64,000 nucleotides of DNA from Bradyrhizobium paxllaeri (lineage in GTDB: Bacteria > Pseudomonadota > Alphaproteobacteria > Rhizobiales > Xanthobacteraceae), in NCBI RefSeq assembly GCF_001693515.2, contig NZ_CP042968.1:2604001-2668000 (forward strand), in the 5' to 3' direction. The position numbers were made by a program, and so were the translations under genes. Shown here one piece after another: positions 1 through 8,202 of the stretch. The notes below the pieces were generated by a model that worked only from the letters and a program-made list of their open reading frames with translations, was not told where the DNA came from and ran no database searches. Each line of letters starts with the position of its first letter. The stretch's first letter is position 1.

Positions 1-342
1 CGAAAGGCAAGGCAGCTTCGCTTCCGCAATCTTGATCATCAGAAGCTGGATCGCATGGTCGACGTATTGTGGCTCCTGCATCGCAAGACCAACCAGATCA
101 TAGCGGGAGAGATCGACGCCGGCAGGCTCGGCCGCGTCCAAATTCCCGGGCAGGTCGCGCGAGAAGATCGACCGGTGAGTCGCCTCGTCCCGCAGCTTGA
201 TGCGAACTTCGGTGCCGTCGCGATTGATGAGTTCTGCGGTCTGCTTTCGGCAAACCAGGGTCACGTTGTGACCCGCCATCAAAAGCTTTGTCGCCAGCAA
301 TGAGCCGTACGAGGCTCCAAGGATCAGAATGTTGCGCGCCAT
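1..342 (-). CDS. Ketopantoate reductase-family protein, N-terminal part
   Basis: The frame is open from an ATG at 342 to the window edge, giving 114 residues of a longer protein. It begins MARNILILGASYGSLLATKL, a Rossmann dinucleotide-binding start, followed by a second strand and 'VTLVCRK', as in ApbA/PanE-type NAD(P)-dependent 2-oxo-acid reductases. A GGAGGG Shine-Dalgarno sits just before the ATG. The C-terminal catalytic half is outside the window, so the substrate cannot be judged. A full-length member of the same broad family lies at 19943-21004. It is downstream of the CBS gene on the same strand and may be co-transcribed. Confidence 0.75.
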   Translation of the reverse strand, partial: MARNILILGASYGSLLATKLLMAGHNVTLVCRKQTAELINRDGTEVRIKLRDEATHRSIFSRDLPGNLDAAEPAGVDLSRYDLVGLAMQEPQYVDHAIQLLMIKIAEAKLPCLS

Positions 343-446
343 GCGCCCTCCCACAGATGATTTCCGGCGCGCCACTACTCCGGCGCAGATTTGCGAGCGC
401 CTGCTTTGCGACAGGAGTTAAGCTGAACTTGCGGTGCGATGCCGCT

Positions 447-473
447 TTCCCCGGGAGTGCAGCTTCCGGGGAA
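447..473 (-). terminator. Hairpin between the CBS gene and the reductase gene
   Basis: TTCCCCGG at 447-454 pairs with CCGGGGAA at 466-473 around an 11-nt loop. There is no T-run after it on the minus strand, so it is a weak terminator or attenuating hairpin at best. Confidence 0.3.
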
Positions 474-498
474 TGCCGGCGGAGTTCGAAGTGACCGG

Positions 499-930
499 TC
501 AGGCCGACGCGGCCAGCGTGAAGGGGGTTGCTTCGTCGTCGAACGCGGTCGTGATGTCGCGAATGCTGATGACGCCGATCAGGCTGTAATTGTCGATCAC
601 CGGCACGTGGCGGATGTGATGCTTGCTCATGAGGTGACGGACATGCTCGAGCGTATCCGTCGAGGTGCAGGAGACGAGCTGCTGCACCGAAATGAATTGC
701 GAGACGCGCATGTTCACGCCGGCGGTGCCGTGTGCGGCGATGGCGCGAACCACGTCGCGCTCGGTGAACATACCGACAGCCGTGTTGCCTTCGGTGCGGA
801 CGACATCCTTGACCACCAGCGCGCTGATATTGCTCGCGCGCATCAGTTGCGCGGCAACGGCGACGGTTTCGTTCATGCGAACTGTTGCGACACGGGCGGT
901 CTTCTTGCGCAGAATATCTCCGACTAGCAT
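499..930 (-). CDS. CBS-domain pair protein
   Basis: This is a 143-residue protein made almost entirely of two CBS motifs (roughly residues 8-65 and 75-135). Recognisable signatures are 'VGMFTERDVVRAIA' in the first and 'HIRHVPVIDN...LIGVISIRDI' in the second. CBS pairs usually bind adenine nucleotides and act as energy sensors; no catalytic domain is attached. I chose the ATG at 930, preceded by GGAGGG, over an upstream in-frame start at 1050 that would run through the promoter and operator. A copy of the oxalate-regulon operator lies 36 bp upstream (966-982), which ties this protein to oxalate use. Its partner protein is unknown. Confidence 0.85.
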   Translation of the reverse strand: MLVGDILRKKTARVATVRMNETVAVAAQLMRASNISALVVKDVVRTEGNTAVGMFTERDVVRAIAAHGTAGVNMRVSQFISVQQLVSCTSTDTLEHVRHLMSKHHIRHVPVIDNYSLIGVISIRDITTAFDDEATPFTLAASA

Positions 931-965
931 GGCACCCTCCTTGGCTGAACTATTAGGCGCAAGTC

Positions 966-982
966 TGGTATACATAATGCCA
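966..982 (-). promoter_or_regulatory. Operator A (GntR-type site) in the CBS gene promoter
   Basis: The sequence TGGTAT-ACATA-ATGCCA is an inverted repeat of the form TGGYAT-N5-ATRCCA. On the minus strand a TTGACA hexamer (985-990) lies two bases upstream, so the site would fill the spacer between -35 and -10. The same arrangement recurs at 2549, 6321, 6715 and 10792. Confidence 0.75.
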
Positions 983-1112
983 ATTGTCAACACAGCTCGC
1001 GGCGAAAATCTTTCGCCGCGACTGCGATAAATAGGCAGTATTGCTGACATTTTTGGCAGAGCTTATTGCGGCCAGAGGTTGGTGACAGCGCCCGGACAGA
1101 GACAAGAAACCG

Positions 1113-1128
1113 TTCAGGTATACCAGAA
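1113..1128. promoter_or_regulatory. Weak operator-like palindrome
   Basis: TTCAGGTATACCAGAA is nearly palindromic around GGTATACC and resembles a relative of the six good sites, but it does not fit TGGYAT-N5-ATRCCA. It lies between the oxlT terminator and the CBS promoter. It may be a secondary site or chance. Confidence 0.25.
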
Positions 1129-1142
1129 CTGCCGGCGCCCAA

Positions 1143-1178
1143 AGAAAAACGCGCCCATCCCGTGGGATGAGCGCGTTT
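1143..1178 (-). terminator. Rho-independent terminator after oxlT-like gene
   Basis: Arms at 1147-1161 and 1164-1178 form a 15-bp stem with one mismatch and a very short loop. On the minus strand the stem is followed by TTTTTCTTT. It begins 26 bases beyond the stop codon of the MFS gene. Confidence 0.85.
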
Positions 1179-1203
1179 CTCTTAGCAACCAGTCCGGTTT
1201 GGA

Positions 1204-2499
1204 TCAGGCGGCAATCTGCGACTTGGCGACCACGACCTTGCGCCACGGCTTGAGCACCGCGATCGCCAGCAGCGAGGCCAGGATATTGGCGCCAGCCGCA
1301 ACGATGAACACGGTGTCCCACGTGCCCGACGACTGCTGCATGTAGTTCGCTACCGGCACCAGCAGTGCCGCGGTGCCCTTTGCCGTGTAGAGCAGGCCGG
1401 CATTGGTGGTCGCGAACTTGGCGCCGAAGGTATCGGTGCAGGTCGACGGGAAGAGGGAGTAGATCTCGCCCCAGGCGAAGAACACGAAGCCCGACAGCAG
1501 CACGAACCACACGGGATCGTGGCCCAGCATGTAGAGGCCCCAGATGCCGATGCCTTCCATGCCGAATGCGATGAACATGGTGTTCTCGCGGCCGATCATG
1601 TCCGAGATCCAGCCGAAGAAGGGACGGGTGAGGCCGTTGAGGACGCGATCGATAGTGGCCGCGAACGTCACCGCCGTCATCGTCACCGCCATCAGCGTGA
1701 CCGGCACGCTGTCGACCTTCCAGTCGACGGCGATCGGCTTGAGGTTGGCGGTAACCATCAATCCGCCGGCGCCGACGATCACGAACATGAAATACATCAA
1801 CCAGAAGATCGGCTGACGGATCACCTCGGTCGGCTGATAGTTGCGCCGGCTCTGGATGATGTTGGCGTTCTGCGTCACCGCAGGCACTTGTCCCGCCTTC
1901 GGCGCGAACATCAGGAAGGCGAGGATGACGATGATGATGCCTTGGCCGAGACCGAAATAGAGGAAGGTGGCCTGGAAGCCCGAGTCCTTGATCATCGCCT
2001 GGATCGGCGCGACCGTCAGCGCCGAGCCCGCGCCGAAACCGGCGGCGGTGATGCCGGCGGCGAGGCCGCGCTTGTCGGGAAACCATTTCAGCGCGTTGCC
2101 GACGCAGGTGCCGTAGACGCCACCGGCGCCGATGCCTGCGATGATCATGCCGAGATAGTAGCCGTTGAGCGAAGTCGCCTGCGCGTTGATCGCCCAGCCG
2201 ATGGCGCAGAGGATGCCGCCGACGAGAACGACGATACGCGGGCCGTATTTATCGACGAACCATCCTTCGACCGGCACCAGCCAGGTCTCGAACAGCACGA
2301 ACAGCGTAAAGGCCCACTGGATCGAGGCGCGATCCCATCCAAATTTTTGCTGGATGTCCGGGACGAAGAAAGTCCAACCGTATTGGTAATTGGCGATCAT
2401 CACCATCGCGAGAACGCCGATGGCTAATTGGGTCCAGCGATAGGCATCGCTGACTCGAGCTGCCTCGACGGGGGCTGCTCCGTGCACTGTGTCCGTCAT
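1204..2499 (-). CDS. oxlT: MFS transporter, oxalate/formate antiporter-like
   Basis: This is a 431-residue inner-membrane carrier with about 12 hydrophobic segments. It has the MFS loop 2-3 signature 'WFVDKYGPRIVV' (80-91) and the matching 'GWISDMIGRENT' (296-307). A lysine in the penultimate segment ('YTAKGTAALL', K374) and arginines near the eighth (R285, R292) resemble the basic residues that bind oxalate in Oxalobacter OxlT; that assignment is inference. The ATG at 2499 is chosen for its GGAGGG Shine-Dalgarno; an upstream extension would read through the operator. Operator B lies 50 bp upstream and a strong terminator follows, so it is a single-gene unit. Likely role: oxalate uptake in exchange for formate. 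Another dicarboxylate is possible. Confidence 0.82.
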   Translation of the reverse strand: MTDTVHGAAPVEAARVSDAYRWTQLAIGVLAMVMIANYQYGWTFFVPDIQQKFGWDRASIQWAFTLFVLFETWLVPVEGWFVDKYGPRIVVLVGGILCAIGWAINAQATSLNGYYLGMIIAGIGAGGVYGTCVGNALKWFPDKRGLAAGITAAGFGAGSALTVAPIQAMIKDSGFQATFLYFGLGQGIIIVILAFLMFAPKAGQVPAVTQNANIIQSRRNYQPTEVIRQPIFWLMYFMFVIVGAGGLMVTANLKPIAVDWKVDSVPVTLMAVTMTAVTFAATIDRVLNGLTRPFFGWISDMIGRENTMFIAFGMEGIGIWGLYMLGHDPVWFVLLSGFVFFAWGEIYSLFPSTCTDTFGAKFATTNAGLLYTAKGTAALLVPVANYMQQSSGTWDTVFIVAAGANILASLLAIAVLKPWRKVVVAKSQIAA

Positions 2500-2548
2500 C
2501 TTCCCTCCATAGGCTGTTCTATCACCCGACAGCTCCTGGGAAGGAGTT

Positions 2549-2565
2549 TGGTATATGTTATGCCA
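2549..2565 (-). promoter_or_regulatory. Operator B in the oxlT-like promoter
   Basis: TGGTAT-ATGTT-ATGCCA fits the regulon consensus exactly. On the minus strand TTGTCT (2568-2573) lies two bases upstream, as at operator A. The distance to the MFS start codon is 50 bp. Confidence 0.75.
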
Positions 2566-2747
2566 GTAGACAAGAGGAATCTTGCCAGATTGTCGCATTT
2601 CCTGTGGCCGTCGCAAAGCCATCATAGCACAGCAGCAAATCAAGCCGCGCGTTAAAAGGCTGAAATAAAAAGAGATTGTCGGATGGGCTGTGATGGCGGC
2701 GCGCTCACTGCGAGAGCTTTCTTTTTCTTGGCCTGATATCCCAGAGC

Positions 2748-2784
2748 AAAAAAATGATGGCCGGGACAATGCGGCCCGGCCATC
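2748..2784 (-). terminator. Rho-independent terminator of the tct operon
   Basis: GATGGCCGGG (2756-2765) pairs with CCCGGCCATC (2775-2784). Minus-strand readthrough then meets ATTTTTTT. It separates the tct operon from the MFS gene promoter. A second hairpin at 2815-2842, without a T-run, sits between tctA and this terminator. Confidence 0.85.
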
Positions 2785-2876
2785 AACACATCCGTTCAAG
2801 GTGGTTAGGAAGCGCCTGACGATGCTCGTTATCGTCAGGCTTTAAGGCTCTTTTTGCTCCCGCGCTTTGCTCCCCT

Positions 2877-4382
2877 TCAAGCGGTCGCTGCGCCGCCGCG
2901 AATGCGCGTGTAGCCCTGCTGGATCACCGACCAGAACAGCGCAATCAATCCGAGGATCATGATCGAGCTGACCAGCGTGTTGGAGAAGAAGATGCCCAGC
3001 GAGCCCTGGGATCCCAGCAATGACTGCCGGAAGGCCTCTTCCGCCTTGTCACCGAGCACGATGGCGAGCACCAGTGGGGCGAGCGGATAGTTGCACTTCT
3101 TCAAGAGATAACCGATCACGCCGAACACCAGCATCAGCACCACGTCGAACGTAGAACTGTGGACCGAATAGGCGCCGATCGCGCAGAGCACCAGGATGAG
3201 CGGCGCGATGATGCTGAAGGGGACGCGCAGGATCGCCGCGAAGACAGGCACGCAGGTCAACACGACGATCAGGCCGACGAGATTGCCGAGATACATCGAG
3301 GCGATCAGACCCCAGACAAATTCCTTCTGCTCGACAAACAGCATCGGCCCCGGCTGCAGGCCCCAGATCAGGAGGCCACCGAGCAACACCGCAGCCGTCG
3401 GCGAACCCGGCACGCCGAGCGAAAGCATCGGCAGCAGCGCCGCGGTGCCTGCAGCATGCGCTGCGGTCTCCGGCGCGACCACGCCTTCGATTTCGCCCTT
3501 GCCGAAATTGTTACCCTTCTTGGCCACGCGCTTGGCGATGCCGTAGCTCATGAAGGATGCGGGCGTCGCACCAGCCGGCGTGATGCCCATCCAGCAACCG
3601 ATCAGGCAGGAGCGCAGCGAGGTGATCCAGTAGGCCGGCAGCTCCTTCCAGGTCTGCAGCACCACCCGCAGGTTGATCTTGGCGTTGCCGCCGCGGAAGG
3701 CGAGCCCTTCCTCCATCGTGAGCAGGATCTCGCCTATGCCGAACAGACCGATGACGGCGATGAGGAAATCGAAGCCGTTCAGCAGGTGGGTGACGCCGAA
3801 CGTCAGCCGTAGCTGTCCAGTAATGGAATCGAGGCCGACGGCGGCAAGCGCGAACCCGATCATCATCGCCGCAATGGTCTTGAACGGCGGCTCCTTGCTG
3901 AGACCTACGAAACTGCAGAACGCCAGAAAATAGACGGCGAATTTTTCGGCAGGCCCGAATTGCAGCGCAAAGCTTGCAACCAGCGGCGCGACCAGCGTGA
4001 TCATGACCACGGCGAACAGGGCGCCCACGAACGATGAGGTGAAGGCCGCGGTCAGCGCTTCGCCGGCCTTGCCCTTCTGCGCCATCGGATAGCCGTCGAA
4101 CGTCGTCGCGACCGACCATGGCTCGCCCGGTATGTTGAACAGAATTGAGGTGATCGCGCCGCCAAATAATGCGCCCCAATAGATACATGAGAGCATGATG
4201 ATGGCTGACGTCGGCGACATGCTGAATGTCAGCGGCAACAGGATCGCCACGCCATTGGCGCCGCCCAATCCCGGAAGAACGCCGATCAGGACGCCGAGCA
4301 CGATGCCGACGATCATCACCATGATATTGAAGGGCTGCAGCGCTACTGCAAAGCCGTGAAAAAGATTGACGAGCTCTTCCAT
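2877..4382 (-). CDS. tctA: Tripartite tricarboxylate transporter, large permease TctA
   Basis: The protein has 501 residues, the usual TctA length, with about 10-12 membrane segments. It shows the family signatures 'GVLIGVLPGLGGANGVAILLP' near residues 30-50 and 'GVPGSPTAAVLLGGLLIWGLQPGP' near 325-350, with the glycine/proline-rich repeats that bind the carboxylate. It is the last gene of a tctC-tctB-tctA operon read from 5999 down, ending at the terminator at 2748-2784. TctABC systems import citrate and other carboxylates using the cation gradient. Here the oxalate-type operator in front of the operon suggests a substrate linked to oxalate. Confidence 0.92.
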   Translation of the reverse strand: MEELVNLFHGFAVALQPFNIMVMIVGIVLGVLIGVLPGLGGANGVAILLPLTFSMSPTSAIIMLSCIYWGALFGGAITSILFNIPGEPWSVATTFDGYPMAQKGKAGEALTAAFTSSFVGALFAVVMITLVAPLVASFALQFGPAEKFAVYFLAFCSFVGLSKEPPFKTIAAMMIGFALAAVGLDSITGQLRLTFGVTHLLNGFDFLIAVIGLFGIGEILLTMEEGLAFRGGNAKINLRVVLQTWKELPAYWITSLRSCLIGCWMGITPAGATPASFMSYGIAKRVAKKGNNFGKGEIEGVVAPETAAHAAGTAALLPMLSLGVPGSPTAAVLLGGLLIWGLQPGPMLFVEQKEFVWGLIASMYLGNLVGLIVVLTCVPVFAAILRVPFSIIAPLILVLCAIGAYSVHSSTFDVVLMLVFGVIGYLLKKCNYPLAPLVLAIVLGDKAEEAFRQSLLGSQGSLGIFFSNTLVSSIMILGLIALFWSVIQQGYTRIRGGAATA

Positions 4383-4409
4383 CGCCGTGATCCCTGCCGG
4401 TGAGAGTAA

Positions 4410-4907
4410 TTACAGACCAAGCCACTCTTCAACCGGCCCCTTTGGAAGCGGGACCATGAACCAGCGCTCGAAAATGAAGTAGGTGACGATGGGCATGCCG
4501 AGCGAGATCGCCAGCACGGTGAGCCACGGATATTTGCCCAGCCATCGCATGAACCATGCGATGAAGATGATCGAGGCGAGGTACAGCCCGGTGAACGGCA
4601 TGGACCCGACATAGATCGCGGTGGGAATGACCACGCTCAGGACCTGGCGAAGCTGTCCCCATTCCGCGAACAACCCGTCATTGTCTTCGCGCAACCCGTT
4701 CCACAGATTTATCGCGCTGGAAGCCACGATGAAGATTCCGATGTAGAACGGAAAGAAGCCGGCGCGGGGGCCTTCCGCACCCCAGTTGATGCCAGCCTTC
4801 AGGCTGCCGGCGATAACGATCACGCCGAAGAGGGCGATCAGAAGCGTGATTCCTGCCTCCACCAATTTGTGGGTGGGGCCGGTGTTGCTTGAGCTGCCTG
4901 TAGTCAT
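4410..4907 (-). CDS. tctB: Tripartite tricarboxylate transporter, small permease TctB
   Basis: This 165-residue protein has four predicted membrane segments, including 'ITLLIALFGVIVIAGSL' near 20 and 'FFPFYIGIFIVASSAINLW' near 50. 'GPRAGFFPFYIG' is typical of the TctB family. The ATG at 4907 has GGAG five bases upstream and is preferred over the TTG one codon earlier. It lies between tctC and tctA with short gaps (27 bp to tctA), as in known tct operons. It is the small membrane partner of TctA. Confidence 0.88.
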   Translation of the reverse strand: MTTGSSSNTGPTHKLVEAGITLLIALFGVIVIAGSLKAGINWGAEGPRAGFFPFYIGIFIVASSAINLWNGLREDNDGLFAEWGQLRQVLSVVIPTAIYVGSMPFTGLYLASIIFIAWFMRWLGKYPWLTVLAISLGMPIVTYFIFERWFMVPLPKGPVEEWLGL

Positions 4908-4985
4908 CAAAACTCCGTGCGAAACCGGGCCCGTGGCCTGAGGGCCCGGCGTCAGGGTTACCTTCCGTCGTGGGTCAGTGGTTCG

Positions 4986-5999
4986 TCAGTTTCCTGCGGC
5001 CGCGAGGAAACCAGCGTCCTTCATCAGCGTCTCGTGACGTTTCTCTTCGACTTCGACCCACTTGGCATACTCTGCCCCGGTCAGCGATGTCGTGTTGAAC
5101 GCGCCGCTCTTCATGAAGTCCTGCCACTCGGGCGTGGCGCGAACCTTCTTGAACAGCTCGACGTAATATTCGATCTGATCCTTGGTCGCCCTGGGCGACA
5201 TGAAGATGCCGCGCAGCATCAGGTATTCCATGTCGAGACCCTGCGACTTGCAGGTCGGAATGTCCTTCCAGCTCTTGCCGTCCGCGACCTGCTCGTCATA
5301 GCCCATCGGCTTCGCGTCGAACACACAGAGCGGACGCAGCTTGCCACCGCGCCATTGCGCGACCGCCTCGATCGGATTGTTGACGGTCGAATCGAGGTGG
5401 TTGCCGACGAGCTGAACGGCGACTTCGCCGCCGCCCTTGTAGGGAATGTAGGTGAACTTGCTGCCGGTGGCCTTCTCGACCGCGACGGTGATGATCTGGT
5501 CTTCCTGCTTCGAGCCGGTGCCGCCCATTTTCATGGAGCCCGCGGGCGCAGCCTTCACGGCGTCGATATATTCTTTCGCCGTCTTGTAAGGCTTCTCCGC
5601 ATTCACCCACAGCACGAACTCGTCCAGCGCCAGCATCGTGACCGGGGTCAGATCCTTCCAGTTGAACGGAATGCCTGTGGCGAGCGGGGTGGTGAAGAGG
5701 TTGGAGAGCGTGATGATGATCTTGTGCGGGTTTCCGCCGGATCCCTTGACGTCGAGGAAGCCTTCGCCGCCGGCGCCGCCTGATTTGTTGATGACAACCA
5801 GAGGCTGTTTCATCAGGTTGTGCTTGGTGACGATGCCCTGGATCGTTCGCGCCATCTGATCGGCGCCGCCGCCGGTGCCGGCAGGAACGATGAATTCGAC
5901 GGGGCGCACCGGCTCCCATGCGGCGATTGCTGGAGCCGACATCCCGACCGTGCATAACGTAGCAAGTGCCCCCAACGCAGTATGTGCAGCATGTTTCAT
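4986..5999 (-). CDS. tctC: Tripartite tricarboxylate transporter, periplasmic binding protein TctC (Bug family)
   Basis: The 337-residue protein starts with a Sec signal peptide (cleavage after 'APAIA', near residue 27). The mature part begins 'WEPVRPVEFIVPAGTGGGADQMAR', the Bug/TctC ligand-loop signature. The later 'IPYKGGGEVAVQLVGNHLD' is the second binding loop of the family. The ATG at 5999 has GGGAG eight bases upstream and is preferred over the ATG at 6014, whose region overlaps that Shine-Dalgarno. It is the first gene of the operon; operator C is 322 bp upstream, leaving a long 5' leader. It captures a carboxylate in the periplasm for TctAB. Confidence 0.9.
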   Translation of the reverse strand: MKHAAHTALGALATLCTVGMSAPAIAAWEPVRPVEFIVPAGTGGGADQMARTIQGIVTKHNLMKQPLVVINKSGGAGGEGFLDVKGSGGNPHKIIITLSNLFTTPLATGIPFNWKDLTPVTMLALDEFVLWVNAEKPYKTAKEYIDAVKAAPAGSMKMGGTGSKQEDQIITVAVEKATGSKFTYIPYKGGGEVAVQLVGNHLDSTVNNPIEAVAQWRGGKLRPLCVFDAKPMGYDEQVADGKSWKDIPTCKSQGLDMEYLMLRGIFMSPRATKDQIEYYVELFKKVRATPEWQDFMKSGAFNTTSLTGAEYAKWVEVEEKRHETLMKDAGFLAAAGN

Positions 6000-6320
6000 T
6001 TGTTTCACTCCCATCCAATTATCGTTAGGCCGGTCTAGTGCCGGCTTTGGTCATTTATTTCGAATGCCCATGCGGGCGTTGTCGCACTCAAGACCGTCAC
6101 ACTGCAACGGTTCCATTGATGCGCTGATTGCAAGCTCGAATTGTAGGAGGAGCCGCCCGGAGCGGCATACGCTCCTTTCGGCCAATGGTGGAATTGCGGA
6201 AAGCCGATAGCGGCGCGCGAAATCGTTCGCGCCTGTCGCCCCATCGCCCTGACTGTCCTTTTGGACTGCACGGCCTACCTCCCGAAGCGCTCTGTTTTGT
6301 CGAGCACTATAGAAGCATTC
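6000..6320. other. Long untranslated leader upstream of tctC
   Basis: About 320 bp lies between operator C and the tctC start. I see no convincing gene on either strand and no riboswitch that I recognise. If transcription starts at operator C, this is an unusually long 5' leader. Confidence 0.4.
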
Positions 6321-6337
6321 TTGTATGCGATATGCCA
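6321..6337 (-). promoter_or_regulatory. Operator C upstream of the tct operon
   Basis: TTGTAT-GCGAT-ATGCCA matches the consensus with one change in the first half-site. On the minus strand TTGCTT (6340-6345) lies two bases upstream, the same spacing as sites A and B. Confidence 0.65.
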
Positions 6338-6420
6338 GGAAGCAACTGTATAATGCTTCGGATCGTCACCTCGGCCAATTTGTCGCAGATGTTGGTAAAG
6401 GGGGCGGCGGCGGCCAAACA

Positions 6421-6450
6421 AGAAAAATGGCCCCGAAAGCCGGGGCCATT
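6421..6450 (-). terminator. Rho-independent terminator of the 45-aa gene
   Basis: AATGGCCCCG (6426-6435) pairs with CGGGGCCATT (6441-6450) around a 5-nt loop. The minus strand continues TTTTTCTTG. It shows that the small gene at 6521-6658 is a separate transcript. Confidence 0.85.
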
Positions 6451-6520
6451 CATTCAGATCATCGACGGTTCGATCGTTTGTCCGATCGCTCGCGTGTACG
6501 GAAAGCCTGTATTTTCAGGC

Positions 6521-6658
6521 TTAGAGACCGAATCGGGGCAGGTCGCCGTTGCGAACGGCGATGCGGCTGCTGGCGGTCAACAGGCGGTCGATCGAAGCCA
6601 TCACGCGCGCGAACAGGGTGGAGGAGGGCAGGAGGCTGATCGGTGCAGTTTTGGACAT
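6521..6658 (-). CDS. Small 45-aa protein of unknown function in the oxalate regulon
   Basis: The translation begins MSKTAPISLLPSSTLFARV and ends in DLPRFGL before TAA. It is basic, has a helical middle ('RVMASIDRLLTASSRIAVR') and no signal peptide or membrane segment. AAAAGGGGACGAT precedes the ATG, giving a good Shine-Dalgarno. It has its own operator (6715-6731), 57 bp upstream, and its own terminator (6421-6450), so it is expressed as a single small transcript between frc and tctC. I do not recognise the family; the end loosely recalls DUF1127 proteins but the match is not convincing. Confidence 0.72.
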   Translation of the reverse strand: MSKTAPISLLPSSTLFARVMASIDRLLTASSRIAVRNGDLPRFGL

Positions 6659-6714
6659 ATCGTCCCCTTTTCTTGGTTGCGGAACCATTCCGCTTCGTGA
6701 TCCGGGAACAGGTT

Positions 6715-6731
6715 ATGTATACCAGATGCCA
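6715..6731 (-). promoter_or_regulatory. Operator D upstream of the 45-aa gene
   Basis: ATGTAT-ACCAG-ATGCCA fits the operator with a degenerate first half. An overlapping register, TTATGTATACCA, is shared with operator A. On the minus strand TTGTGG (6733-6738) is one base upstream. Confidence 0.65.
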
Positions 6732-6810
6732 GCCACAACAGGCTTGTTTGCATAGCAGCAATTGGTGCGCTGCATTGCAGCAAGATTAACGCAAGTGGCA
6801 TTCCAGACGG

Positions 6811-6839
6811 AAAAAGGCCGCCGGAAACCGGCGGCCTTT
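6811..6839 (-). terminator. Rho-independent terminator after frc
   Basis: AAAGGCCGCCGG (6813-6824) and CCGGCGGCCTTT (6828-6839) form a perfect 12-bp stem with a 3-nt loop. The minus strand ends in TTTTT. It closes the gntR-oxc-frc operon 22 bp after the frc stop. Confidence 0.9.
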
Positions 6840-6860
6840 GCATTCCAGGTACAACGGAAC

Positions 6861-8138
6861 TTATTCCGCCGCCTGCTTCCGCGGCGGGTCGAGTGCGCCC
6901 GAATCGTGGATTTCGGCCACCTGGTGATCGCTGAAGCCGAGCACCTGGCGCAGGATCTCGTCGGTGTGCTCGCCGAGCAGCGGGGAACGGGTGACCTCGC
7001 TCGGCGAGTCCGACAGCTTGATCGGGTTGCCGACCGAGACGTACTTGCCGCGGGTCGGGTGATCGACCTCGACCAAGGTGCCGGTGGCGTGCAGCGACCG
7101 GTCCTCCATGATCTCCTTCATCGAAAGGATCGGGCCGCAGGGGATGTCGTCCTTGTTGAGGATTTCCATCGCCTCGAACTTGGTCTTGGTCATCGTCCAC
7201 TGTTCGATGCGGGCGAATATCTCGTTGAGGCGCGACAGCCGGGCCGGCGGCTTGGCGTAGTCAGGATGGGTCTTCCAGCCGGGTTCGCCGATCACGTCGC
7301 AGATCTTCTCCCAGACCGGCGCTTGGGTGATGAAATAGAGGTAGGCGTTGGGATCGGTCTCCCAGCCCTTGCACTTGACGATGCGGCCCGGCTGACCGCC
7401 GCCGGAATCGTTGCCGGCGCGCGGCACGGCATCGCCGAACGGAATGCCTTCGCCGAACTGGCTGTATTCCTTCAGGGGTCCGTGGGCGAGGCGCTGCTGG
7501 TCGCGCAGTTTTACGCGCGCGAGATTCAACACGCCGTCCTGCATCGCGGCGGTGACTTTCTGGCCCTGGCCGGTCATGGTGCGCTGGTAGAGCGCGGTGA
7601 CGATGCCGAGCGCCAGATGCAGACCGGTGCCGCTGTCGCCGATCTGCGCGCCGGTGACGAGCGGCAGGCCGTCGCGGAAGCCGGTGGTCGAGGCCGCACC
7701 ACCGGTGCACTGGGCGACGTTCTCATACACCTTGCAGTCTTCGTAGGGGCCCGGGCCAAAGCCCTTGATCGAGGCCACGATCATCTTCGGGTTGATGGCG
7801 TGGATCTTCTCCCAGGGGAAGCCCATGCGGTCGAGCACGCCCGGGCCGAAGTTTTCCACCAGCACGTCGCAGCTCTTGATCAGGGCTGTGAGGACTTCCT
7901 TGCCCTTCGGGTTCTTGGTGTCGAGCGTGATCGAGCGCTTGTTGTGGTTCAGCATGGTGAAATACAGGCTGTCCACATTGGGGATGTCCTGCAACTGACC
8001 GCGCGTGATGTCGCCGACGCCGGGGCGCTCGACCTTGATCACGTCGGCGCCGAACCAGGCCAGCAATTGCGTGCAGGTCGGACCCGACTGAACGTGGGTG
8101 AAATCGAGAATACGAACGCCCGTGAGCGCCTTTGTCAT
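6861..8138 (-). CDS. frc: Formyl-CoA:oxalate CoA-transferase
   Basis: This 425-residue class III CoA-transferase moves CoA from formyl-CoA to oxalate, giving oxalyl-CoA and formate. It opens '[20 protein letters not shown]' and keeps '[10 protein letters not shown]' and 'VENFGPG'. The catalytic aspartate is in 'TGAQIGDSG' (D168; D169 in Oxalobacter Frc). The glycine loop '[17 protein letters not shown]' marks true Frc rather than a CaiB-like homologue. Length matches the family (about 428). The ATG has GGAG nine bases upstream. It lies 64 bp after oxc with no terminator or operator between them and ends at a strong terminator, so it is the last gene of the gntR-oxc-frc operon. Confidence 0.95.
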   Translation of the reverse strand: MTKALTGVRILDFTHVQSGPTCTQLLAWFGADVIKVERPGVGDITRGQLQDIPNVDSLYFTMLNHNKRSITLDTKNPKGKEVLTALIKSCDVLVENFGPGVLDRMGFPWEKIHAINPKMIVASIKGFGPGPYEDCKVYENVAQCTGGAASTTGFRDGLPLVTGAQIGDSGTGLHLALGIVTALYQRTMTGQGQKVTAAMQDGVLNLARVKLRDQQRLAHGPLKEYSQFGEGIPFGDAVPRAGNDSGGGQPGRIVKCKGWETDPNAYLYFITQAPVWEKICDVIGEPGWKTHPDYAKPPARLSRLNEIFARIEQWTMTKTKFEAMEILNKDDIPCGPILSMKEIMEDRSLHATGTLVEVDHPTRGKYVSVGNPIKLSDSPSEVTRSPLLGEHTDEILRQVLGFSDHQVAEIHDSGALDPPRKQAAE

Positions 8139-8202
8139 CGTCTTTGCTCCGTACTGTGTCTGTTGGCCCTGCGCCTTGCAGGGTGAAATGGGGTTGAAGG
8201 GG

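Noticed and set aside
1113..1128. A seventh member of the operator set
   Set aside because: GGTATACC is present but the second half does not fit ATRCCA at the right spacing, and no promoter-like hexamer flanks it. Kept only as a weak feature.
2815..2842. Terminator directly after tctA
   Set aside because: The stem GCCTGACGAT/ATCGTCAGGC is good but has no T-run; the hairpin at 2748-2784 is the better terminator.
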